DNA of 19,700 nt from Halisarca cf. caerulea (taxonomy: Eukaryota > Porifera > Demospongiae > Chondrillida > Halisarcidae), in contig CAUJGJ010000004.1 of NCBI GenBank assembly GCA_963170055.1, positions 1,137,501-1,157,200 on the forward strand. Reading direction: 5' to 3'. Numbering within the stretch: the first letter of the stretch is position 1; each line of letters opens with the position of its first letter. This document shows, piece by piece, positions 1 to 6,855 of this stretch. A program made the translations under genes and the position numbers. The notes beneath the pieces are model-generated. The model was not told where the DNA came from. It did not search any database and was given only the letters and a program-made list of their open reading frames with translations.

Positions 1-75
1 GGCCGGTCTAGGTTCAGAATCAGGGAGCTGGAGTTCGCAGAAGCGGCTGGTGCGCGCGCTGGTGGCGGCACACAT
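1..75 (-). CDS. possible 5' coding exon of a divergent gene (partial)
   Basis: On the minus strand an ATG at 75-73 opens a frame that stays open for 25 codons to the window edge, beginning MCAATSARTSRFCELQ. The stretch is far richer in G+C and CpG than the surrounding DNA, as expected for a first exon or promoter-proximal region. Gene A starts on the other strand at 162, so the two would diverge from a very short shared promoter of about 86 bases. The predicted peptide is not recognised. The plus strand is also open here in two frames, so the GC-rich stretch could instead be non-coding or an upstream part of a plus-strand transcript. The low score reflects the short length. Confidence 0.3.
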   Translation of the reverse strand, partial: MCAATSARTSRFCELQLPDSEPRPA

Positions 76-161
76 TACAGGTCTGTGGACTAATGTACAT
101 GTTTAGAACTCTGTCTGTACCCGAAGTGCTGCGATCTGTGGAGTACAGACGATTGGGGACG

Positions 162-3100
162 ATGATTCGGAGAAGGAGTGAGTCAATATTAGTATTAGGT
201 CGATCTCCTTTATAGCTGCAAACAATTGTATCATAGTGTCAATAAACTATAATCTTCATAGTTAGCTTTTAGCGTTCCATAGAGTGCGATTGTGAGTAAT
301 TCCAATCATTGGCAGCTATATAGCTGTACCATTTCAGTATGCCTACTCTGCGCTCGGGCTGCATTGGTTGTGTGTGTGCGTGTGGGGGGGGGGGGGGGGG
401 GGTCATTTGTTCCTTTGGCTCACCATTTTAATCTATGGACCCCCCTCCCAGGAAATTGCGGCACAGTTTACTGCAATCAGGGTTTATATTGGACATAGTT
501 ATTTAGTTTTAGCACTTAGTAATTTACAGTAGACGATTTTGCCTGATACCCAATGTAAACATTACCTATCAACAAAACTATTAGATCTAGAGTTTGTGAC
601 TATTATTCTACCTTTCTTCAATTTGCCTATGTGTAGGGCCAGTCACTGGAGCTAGACCGCTTTTCACCTGTCTAATGTGTGCTTGTGTTGCGGCTATCTT
701 CATACCGGGATTGTTCGTTGGCATGGGCCTGACCGTGGGGTTCTGTGTGGGTTTGTCAGTGACTGCCTGTGAAGGTATGTGGAATCACTGTGTACTCATT
801 ACACTCTGAGATGGTATTTGATACACCAAGATTTATTTTTTTAGTATGCAATGGAACTTGTTTACGCAGTACAGTAAAATCTCTCCAAACTGGACACCCT
901 TGGGACCAAACAAATGTTGGGCTTAGAGAGGTTTACGGATTAGGGAGGTTCTGTATGTACAGCAAATATATAGAGCAGGACTTGAAAACATGCCCATTTT
1001 AGAGGGTTCCAGATTACAGAGGGTTTGGTTTAGAGAGGTTTCACTGTACCTGGTTTAGTACACACTCCTGGATAGCGAGTACTCCTCATTCTGTCCCTGT
1101 GTATACCTCATGTACATAAACCAACCCTGATAGTAAGTACCTGGTTTAGTACATACTCCTGGATAGTAAGTACTCCTCATTCTGTATACCTCATGTACAT
1201 AAACCAACCCTGATTGTAAATACCTGGTTAGTACATACTCCTGGATAGTAAATAATCCTCATTCTGTCCCTGTGTATACCTCATGTACACAAACCAACCA
1301 TGATAGTAAGTACCTGGTTTAGTACATACTCCTGGATAGTAAGTACTCCTCATTCTGTCCCTGTGTGTACCTCATGTACATAAACCAACCCTGATAGTAT
1401 GTACTTGCATGATAATAAGCACTCAGAGTTTGCATGTGTCCCCTTTGAGGGACATATAATGATATTATGTACTAAGCAAGTTTTCACTGTACAGCAGAAC
1501 CTGCCTAATCCCGTACCTCTATAACCAGTGTTTGTCTATACGGCCAAGATTCTCTGGCACCAACCATTAATATAATACAAACAAACATACGAACATACAA
1601 ACATACAAACTGACCTCTATAATCCAGCAACCTACTACTACAGCACTATTTTTCATTCCCCAATGGGTACTGGATTGTACAGGCTCTGCTGTACGTACTT
1701 GAATCTATGTTTTTACTATTCTCATGTTTGCAGTGACACTCGGAGTCTTCCTCTCGATTGTGGTTCTTCTCAGTATACCGTACTTTGTTGCTGTGGTCTT
1801 TTGTCTGTGCAAAGGTAAGTGTGTGCAGGACGCATTGTGAACCTTAGCACTGAATCTTTATGCTTGATTTGGTGGAGCACTTCATAGGATTGGAACTTCA
1901 TTATAATAAATCCCAGGGGGGCACTATAGAATTCTTCACTATATAGAAAATTCTCTATGACCAGTTGAAGTTTTATATTGGAACATTCACTAGGTCACAT
2001 TCATTTGTTCACTATATGCAGAAATTCACTGGTAGAGTGTTCTTTATAAGGAGTTTCCATTTTAACATGGTATTCAGTGAAGCTAGTGCTCATATACCGT
2101 AGATGCGGATTATTTTGCAAGCTTAAAATTTTGCTAATATTGCATACTGAAGAACATTTGCGATCTAATTTTTGTGGTTGACACTGTACACATACAATAC
2201 CTACACAGACAATGGCAGCGGTTGACACTGTACACATACAATACCTACACAGACAATGGCAGCAGTTGACATTGTACACATACAATACCTACACAGACAA
2301 TGGCAGCAAATGACTCCTAAATTTTTGCGATCACATGCCTAGCCTATAAACCTACTAATTAGCAAAAATATCATCCTAGCAAAAAAATCAGCATCTACGG
2401 TAATACCACCTGCAAGCATGATTGGCAGTTGCAGTGCAATTGTTGACAACTATTGTAGCATGTGTGATAGTATATAGACTGCGGACTCTCATTGTAAACA
2501 CTGCTAATGATATGCAAATCTGGGACATAGTGAAGGTTTTTGAGTGCCCTAGCTGTACACAGTACAGTGAAACCTCTGATAGTGGACTCTCCCAAATATG
2601 GACACAATATAACAAACGGTTTGTTATATTGTGTCCATGTTTGTCCTTTGCAGACAGGTTTAACCTGTCTACAAAGGACACAACTTACTGTCCCAGTATA
2701 TTTCCTACAATACATTTTGAACCCCTCAAAGAGGACCACCTCTCTACAAAGAACAAATCAGCTGAATTATGTTTCCCCAAAGTGTCCTTTATTCAGAGGT
2801 CCCACAGTACATTTTTGAGTGTGACTGGGAACAGTGTAGGTTCCAACATTACAATAAGGGTTTTTAGAGTATTGATCCCTTTTCATTGTTCGTTGGCAGA
2901 GGTCAGGAATACTAATTTAATTTCGCAGCATGTTATGTTGATGATTGATCATTATAATATGTATATATTTCACTCTAACTTTGCAGGCAAGTCGAGAAGA
3001 ATTGGTATAGCTAGCCAACAATATGACGTGGAGACTGCAGGTATATACATTGCATGAGACCTCTATTATAAGGACATCATTGGGACCACCATTAACTGTC

Positions 3101-3596
3101 CTGTTTATGGAGGTGTCCTTATTTCGAAGGTTTTGTATGTACACATGCATGTCTATGTGAGGGATGCCAAAAGGGGCAGAGCAGTGGTGTCCTGTTAAAG
3201 GGGGTGGCTACATCTCGGAGGTGTCATTTAATAGAGGGTTCAATTTCAGACTTCATGTGTCTTGTATACTTTTTAAACGTGCATAGGGTTAATCTTGACA
3301 TCATACATTCTTAATTGCTGACAGGTAGCAACAATTGTGGAGTCTCCAAAAATCCCTCACAAAGTGACAAAGATGGCCTACCTAGCGATAATGTAGTGAC
3401 TGATGTTCAGCTACTTCAACCTCAGGAATCTGAACAACCAGAACTTCCTGTATCTGAATTGACTGAACTTCCTGTATCTGAATTGACTGAACTTCCTGTA
3501 TCTGAATTGACTGAACTTGCTATATCTGAATTGACTGAACTTCCTGTATCTGAATTTCCGGAACTTCCTGTATCTGGACTTCCTGTGTCTTTTTAA
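162..3596 (+). CDS. Gene A: two-pass membrane protein with ELPVSELT repeat tail
   Basis: Five exons join in frame: 162-177, 637-774, 1734-1814, 2987-3040 and 3325-3596. That gives 561 bases, or 186 residues, ending in TAA at 3594-3596. Every junction is phase 1, with GT donors and AG acceptors. A basic N-terminus (MIRRRR) is followed by a hydrophobic segment at about residues 14-45, a short loop ending TACE, a second segment at about 53-76, and then the basic CKGKSRR. This predicts a hairpin with both ends cytosolic. The tail is polar and ends in nearly six copies of an acidic 8-residue repeat. The membrane exons match exons 3-4 of gene B, so it looks like a tandem paralogue without the ZU5 part. 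The 16-base first exon is the least certain piece; an ATG at 674-676 inside exon 2 is an alternative start. No enzyme motif is visible and the function is unknown. Confidence 0.6.
178..636 (+). other. gene A intron 1
   Basis: The intron runs from a GTGAGT donor to a pyrimidine-rich TAG acceptor. It holds a poly-G run of about 17 at 386-402 next to a GTGTGTGTGCG tract. No other feature is seen. Confidence 0.5.
637..774 (+). CDS. Gene A exon 2: first membrane segment
   Basis: This 138-base phase 1-1 exon is preceded by a pyrimidine-rich acceptor ending in TAG and followed by a GTATGT donor. It encodes a hydrophobic stretch rich in Gly, Cys, Val and Phe that ends in TACE. It aligns by eye with gene B exon 3 (144 bases, ending WAVCQ), starting from a shared R-x-LF-type run before the helix. 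Confidence 0.65.
869..1049. mobile_element. MITE-like element, AGTGAAACCTC family
   Basis: The left end GTACAGTAAAATCTCTCCAA is matched in inverted orientation by the right end TTTAGAGAGGTTTCACTGTAC. Length is about 180 bases, with no coding capacity. GTAC at both ends is compatible with insertion at TA. The inner sequence repeats the GGACACCCTTGGGACC type of motif also seen in the element at 2562. Confidence 0.7.
1050..1404. repeat. tandem repeat, about 90-bp unit, four copies
   Basis: Copies start at about 1050, 1141, 1224 and 1314 with CTGGTT(T)AGTACA and run through CTCCTGGATAG and CTCATGTACA to AACCAACC(C/A)TGA. The second copy lacks about 8 bases. It directly abuts the MITE-like element on its left. 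Confidence 0.9.
1489..1694. mobile_element. MITE-like element with TACAGCAGA ends
   Basis: The left TACAGCAGAACCTG and the right CAGGCTCTGCTGTA form terminal inverted repeats with one mismatch over 14. Both ends are flanked by TA/GTAC, consistent with TA insertion. The centre holds an ACAAACAT-type simple repeat (about 1578-1610). The right end lies only 40 bases before gene A exon 3. Confidence 0.75.
1734..1814 (+). CDS. Gene A exon 3: second membrane segment
   Basis: This 81-base phase 1-1 exon lies between a TTTGCAG acceptor and a GTAAGT donor. It encodes TLGVFLSIVVLLSI and further hydrophobic residues, ending FCLCK. It corresponds to the first part of gene B exon 4, which has SIGIIFAITT in the same place. 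Confidence 0.7.
2095..2402. mobile_element. MITE-like element with TACCGTAGATGC ends, carrying a minisatellite
   Basis: TACCGTAGATGC at 2095-2106 is matched exactly in inverse by GCATCTACGGTA at 2391-2402. The element is 308 bases, TA-bounded and non-coding. A three-copy 44-bp tandem repeat sits inside it. Confidence 0.8.
2177..2308. repeat. 44-bp tandem repeat, three copies
   Basis: Copies lie at 2177-2220, 2221-2264 and 2265-2308, starting GTTGACACTGTACACATACA. The third copy has one internal C-to-T change and copies differ at the last base. There are no unique spacers, so it is not CRISPR-like. Confidence 0.95.
2562..2810. mobile_element. MITE-like element, AGTGAAACCTC family, with inner palindromes
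   Basis: The left end GTACAGTGAAACCTCTGATA and the right end TTCAGAGGTCCCACAGTAC form imperfect terminal inverted repeats. The inner part holds the palindromes at 2599-2637 and about 2640-2680. The ends resemble those of the element at 869-1049. The open frames running through here follow from the element and are not genes. Confidence 0.7.
2599..2637. repeat. perfect 19-bp palindrome with 1-base centre
   Basis: TGGACACAATATAACAAAC at 2599-2617 is followed by one G and then its exact reverse complement to 2637. A second, imperfect palindrome (GTCCTTTGCAGACAGG against CCTGTCTACAAAGGAC) follows at about 2643-2678. Confidence 0.95.
2987..3040 (+). CDS. Gene A exon 4: juxtamembrane cytosolic piece
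   Basis: This 54-base phase 1-1 exon encodes GKSRRIGIASQQYDVETA. It follows a TTTGCAG acceptor and ends at a GTATAT donor. The basic cluster next to the second membrane segment supports a cytosolic tail. Confidence 0.55.
3325..3596 (+). CDS. Gene A exon 5: acidic repeat tail and stop
   Basis: The exon follows a GCTGACAG acceptor, reads on in phase 1 and ends in TAA. The first 35 or so residues are polar. After that the peptide ELPVSELT is repeated, with variants ELAISELT and ELPVSEFP, and the protein ends GLPVSF. The repeat is low complexity and resembles no catalytic domain that I recognise. Confidence 0.65.
3441..3590 (+). repeat. 24-bp coding tandem repeat in gene A
   Basis: Units begin at 3441, 3465, 3489, 3513, 3537 and 3561. 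The first three are identical copies of GAACTTCCTG TATCTGAATT followed by GACT. The fourth has two substitutions, the fifth differs at its 3' end, and the last is partial. The period is a multiple of three, so copy-number change would keep the frame. Confidence 0.9.
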
Positions 3597-5032
3597 TTAA
3601 CATGCTCAATGGGCAGAATCCACACCTATCACTGCTGATGAAAGGCCTGAACAACAGTGCAGTGCAGTCGCTGAGTTATGAATACGTTTTCTGAAGTATG
3701 CTTGGTGTACCATTGTGGATTTATGTAAGTTGTAATTACGTGATGCAGTATGTACTATGTGTACGTCATTATGTTCACTCGATGGTTCTGATCTTATTGA
3801 TAATATTGTTGTCATCGAATTTACTGTTGATAATGTTGTTGATCTCATCATTGTTGTTCCTGTATGTTTTGTTTCTCTATAACGACTGCCATGCATTGTA
3901 TACTATTTTCCATATGTGCAGTACATAACTTTCCTTACCATGGGGGTATGTGTGATGGGCCTGTCATACCAAATCTTGCCCCCCCCCCCCAAAAGTTGCC
4001 CATCATGGGGTGCTTATCAAATACAAACTCAAACCATTGTGAGGAGGGGTGGGTTCTCCTTTGATACACCTCGGACACAGGGTTGTGGAGTTTTGGTTCT
4101 TGTGTGTATCCCCCTGGCAAGGCTGGGATGGGTATATAGCAATTCACTTATGTGAACTGCTCATATATATCAGCATGGTAGTAGCGGGTGCAAATTTGTG
4201 TGAGAGTTCTTTAGTCCCTACCGGCCACCATCCTCTGTTTTTCTAATTGACTCGTCATGCTACACCGCCCCTTGTTCATTCTATAGCCGTGGCAGTCTTC
4301 CCAGTCAATTTTTTTCTTGCTTCTTCCTCCACACCATGTGGTGCCAGCCATCTTTGTCATGTGCATGAACTTGCTCTGATCTGTAAGTGTATGTGTGTGT
4401 TTGCTGTGCACACATAACATGGATGCATAGCTGATGCCTTGATTTATAAACATTCACGTGAGTATATGTATTCAGTAATGTTATGTGTGCTTTGTGGGCA
4501 NNNNNNNNNNNNNNNNNNNNNNNNNNNNNNNNNNNNNNNNNNNNNNNNNNNNNNNNNNNNNNNNNNNNNNNNNNNNNNNNNNNNNNNNNNNNNNNNNNNN
4601 NNNNNNNNNNNNNNNNNNNNNNNNNNNNNNNNNNNNNNNNNNNNNNNNNNNNNNNNNNNNNNNNNNNNNNNNNNNNNNNNNNNNNNNNNNNNNNNNNNNN
4701 TTTTCTATAGTGAATCCCCTCCCTTTCCCCTAATCTTCCTCATGGTTGGGTGTAGTTTCCTGAATCTAGTTCCATTGGCCACAAGACCGTGCACTCTCAA
4801 GAAAACATGAGGAGCTCTGCCTCAAATGTTGTCTGTTCTAAAGGAGTAAAAGACCAGTCTATTCAGTAAGCTTGTGCAATTAAGTAACGTGCATGTATAT
4901 CACATACACACACCATGCATGCACACATGTACCCACACAGTCACATACTGTGGGTATACAAGTATCCCATATTTTAAGTGGGCTTGACCTAATACTACAT
5001 ATATTATCCTAAATCTCACTTGTTTCCTGCAG
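3597..5032 (+). other. possible 3' UTR and intron downstream of gene A, with assembly gap
   Basis: No AATAAA is visible soon after the gene A stop. A strong GTAAGT donor lies at 3724-3729 and a pyrimidine-rich CCTGCAG acceptor at 5032, so a 1.3-kb intron after the stop is possible. The stretch also holds a poly-C run near 3979-3990, a CA/TG-rich part at about 4390-4410 and 4880-4950, and the unknown bases at 4501-4700. I see no convincing exon, but the gap could hide one. Confidence 0.3.
4501..4700. other. assembly gap of 200 N
   Basis: There are exactly 200 unknown bases, a round number suggesting a scaffold gap whose true size may differ. Open frames running through it are meaningless. Confidence 0.98.
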
Positions 5033-5142
5033 TCAACTTGCCCTGGTGTAGCAACAGAACTGGACAATCACTTCAGCATGCAACTAAAGATCCTGTTGTA
5101 TCTGACTCACTTGTACAAGGATTGATCATTTTATATGAATAA
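5033..5142 (+). CDS. candidate alternative last exon of gene A
   Basis: After a TTTCCTGCAG acceptor the sequence is open in phase 1, the phase used by every gene A junction. It encodes 35 full codons starting NLPWCSNRTGQSLQ and stops at TAA, 5140-5142. That TAA lies inside AATAAA (5138-5143), so stop codon and polyadenylation signal overlap. Joined to exon 4 (ending 3040) it would give a protein of about 132 residues without the ELPVSELT tail. Alternatively it is only the 3' UTR exon of the main transcript. I do not recognise the peptide. Confidence 0.4.
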
Positions 5143-5143
5143 A
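5138..5143 (+). terminator. polyadenylation signal AATAAA
   Basis: This is a canonical hexamer on the coding strand, 1.7 kb before the next gene's start. It is the best candidate for the 3' end of gene A transcripts. Confidence 0.5.
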
Positions 5144-5287
5144 GAGAGCCCAACAACGTACTGCACTATTGCTTTCTTACGACTATCCACAGTACCTACT
5201 GTACTTTGATTTCCTGTATAACAAAGGTTACGTCAAAGACCACCATTTGAAATTCCTTGTACAGTTTGCATCATGTGTTGACTGCAG

Positions 5288-5439
5288 ACCTTCAGCCAAC
5301 TAGCCTTGTGTTGCATGCCGACCCAACCTTGTTTAGCCATTTCCGGAGACTGATAGTACCAGACAAATTTACAGCAATTACCGCCCATTTTGCCACTAAC
5401 CATGATAATATGGACCTTGCACGGCTGTGTGGCATTTGA
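5288..5439 (+). CDS. unassigned coding-like exon
   Basis: After a GACTGCAG acceptor, a phase-1 frame runs 49 codons to TGA at 5437-5439. It encodes LQPTSLVLHADPTLFSHFRR and then a mixed polar and hydrophobic stretch ending DLARLCGI. The composition is protein-like and not repeat-derived. It could be another alternative last exon of gene A (about 146 residues in total) or a remnant of a lost gene. It lies beyond the AATAAA at 5138, which argues against use in the main transcript. The domain is not recognised. Confidence 0.3.
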
Positions 5440-5475
5440 ATTTGAATTTGTCACAGCTGTTTTCTAGGTGTGCAT

Positions 5476-5540
5476 TAGTCTAGCCAGCTAGACCATCCCT
5501 GTTTGTTGTGTGGACAGAAACACTCTATCTGGCTAGACTA
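5476..5540. mobile_element. 65-bp inverted-repeat element, TAGTCTAGCCAG ends
   Basis: TAGTCTAGCCAG (5476-5487) and CTGGCTAGACTA (5529-5540) are exact inverse matches. It is a tiny non-coding element, probably a reduced MITE. Confidence 0.65.
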
Positions 5541-6512
5541 GTGTGTGTGTTATGCTAGTACGTGTCTAATTGCAACAAAAGATCATGTTTCTCATTCTGT
5601 GCTGCTATTCTGTTATACCAAAGCTCTAATCACATCCAGATCCAATCTATTGTTAGATCAAGTTGATTTTAGAAAATTAATACTTCTATGTAACATGCAT
5701 GTGACTTGTGCAGATTGCATGTGGTAAATTCGTTTCACATTGCTTGTGTGTTGCAATCAAGCAGGGAATCAACAATTTTAACGGCAAAGTGCATGTAAGC
5801 ATACATGCAAACTTTGTGCTTCATGGTGACCCAATTAGGGTATGCATTGCAAATTAACCATGCCATTGAGCAACACGTCAATAATGTATGCTCCCTAAAA
5901 TAATTTTGTACATGAGCAGCATGCAGTCAAAATGGAAGTGTTAGGTGCAATCCACTTTCTAGTTTACATTTCCCTATAGATGTCTTAGTGAATTTTAATC
6001 CGGAAGTTTGTTCACAATTGTACATATTTATACGGGCCCGTACAAAATGGAGTGGCTGTTCCACTATATAATTTGCTAGTCTGGTGTAGCCGACCCTTTC
6101 TGCCATATAAATGGGTGGAAATGGTTGACTATGCCAGACCAATAATTTGCGTGTTCACACTAAAAATAATACATTGCAATACACAACACATATGCACATC
6201 ATCAAAAATGGTAATAGTCAAAACATAAATATAGGCAGTTGATTGAATTAATTTAAATCGTTACTGGTAGGGGATTCAGAGATGACCCTCTATAATGCAG
6301 GCTGTCTTGGGATCGGTTTCACTCATGGGATAGAATCTGGTTTGTCGGGAACCCCTGATTGCTCAGATTGCAGATCATACAAGTGCAAATGAGATCCGAC
6401 ATCTGATTAGATTGAGCATTTGAGAGTAAGGCATCTTCATTTTATCAGACAGAATGTCTGTAATTCGCTTGAAGAAGATAATATTATATAGTGCCTTCTT
6501 CACTTCTGCTCA
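5541..6512. other. intergenic region before gene B
   Basis: This is AT-rich DNA with no supported gene. It contains a small inverted-repeat element at 6077-6141 and several ATGCATGT-like words. Open frames on both strands are short and show no recognisable domain. Confidence 0.5.
6077..6141. mobile_element. 65-bp inverted-repeat element, TAGTCTGG ends
   Basis: TAGTCTGGTGTAGCCGACC on the left is matched imperfectly (about 15 of 19) by the inverse of GGTTGACTATGCCAGACCA on the right. It has the same length and similar ends to the element at 5476-5540. Confidence 0.55.
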
Positions 6513-6520
6513 CATCCTAA

Positions 6521-6542
6521 TGACGTCATATTGATTACGTCA
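6521..6542 (+). promoter_or_regulatory. CRE pair upstream of gene B
   Basis: TGACGTCA at 6521-6528 is a perfect CRE palindrome, followed after six bases by TTACGTCA at 6535-6542. Such sites are bound by CREB/ATF-type bZIP factors in animals. They lie about 270-290 bases before the gene B ATG. Activity is inferred from motif and position only. Confidence 0.4.
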
Positions 6543-6589
6543 TCATAAGCGAAGATGTCCGGTGCTTGCATGTTAGTCTGGCCAGCTAG

Positions 6590-6628
6590 ACCGTCTCCGC
6601 TAGCGTATAGGGCGCTAACTGAGACGGT
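6590..6628. repeat. inverted repeat with ACCGTCTC arms
   Basis: ACCGTCTC at 6590-6597 is matched by GAGACGGT at 6621-6628. Partial pairing continues inside (CGCTAGCG against GGCGCTAA). It follows TAGTCTGGCCAGCTAGACC (from 6574), which resembles the terminal repeats of the small elements at 5476 and 6077, so it may be a fragment of a related element in gene B's promoter region. Confidence 0.5.
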
Positions 6629-6812
6629 ACAGGAAGTATGGGAACAACTAGTCATGCATTTTTGTGTTAGCTTGTTGGCTAAAAGGAAGCTTTAGAGGGT
6701 AGCCAGGTTTATATACTCGTTCTCGGAATCCGTTTAGCACGTGCTCCGTGCACGTTGTGCCTTGTCTATGCCAAATGATTATTTCTTTGACAAAAAGTAA
6801 GTTACTGAAACA

Positions 6813-6855
6813 ATGAGTTCTAACGAAACCATTATAGGAGATCCTACAGCAACAG
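6813..6855 (+). CDS. Gene B exon 1: start and short ectodomain
   Basis: The ATG has A at -3 and starts a 43-base coding segment encoding MSSNETIIGDPTAT, then a GTGGGT donor. NET is a potential N-glycosylation site. No signal peptide is visible, so the first membrane segment probably acts as signal anchor. A TATA-like TTTATATAC lies at about 6708-6716. Confidence 0.6.

Noticed and set aside
292..498. 68-codon plus-strand open frame with a Gly run
   Set aside because: The Gly run comes from poly-G, and the frame lies in gene A intron 1 without a domain.
2177..2308. CRISPR-like direct repeats
   Set aside because: The 44-bp copies abut each other without spacers, and the genome is eukaryotic.
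2422..3057. 211-codon plus-strand open frame
   Set aside because: It runs through a MITE and its palindromes; only its last 54 bases before the donor, in the same frame, are used as gene A exon 4.
4439..4810. open frames crossing 4501-4700
   Set aside because: They consist mainly of unknown bases in the assembly gap.
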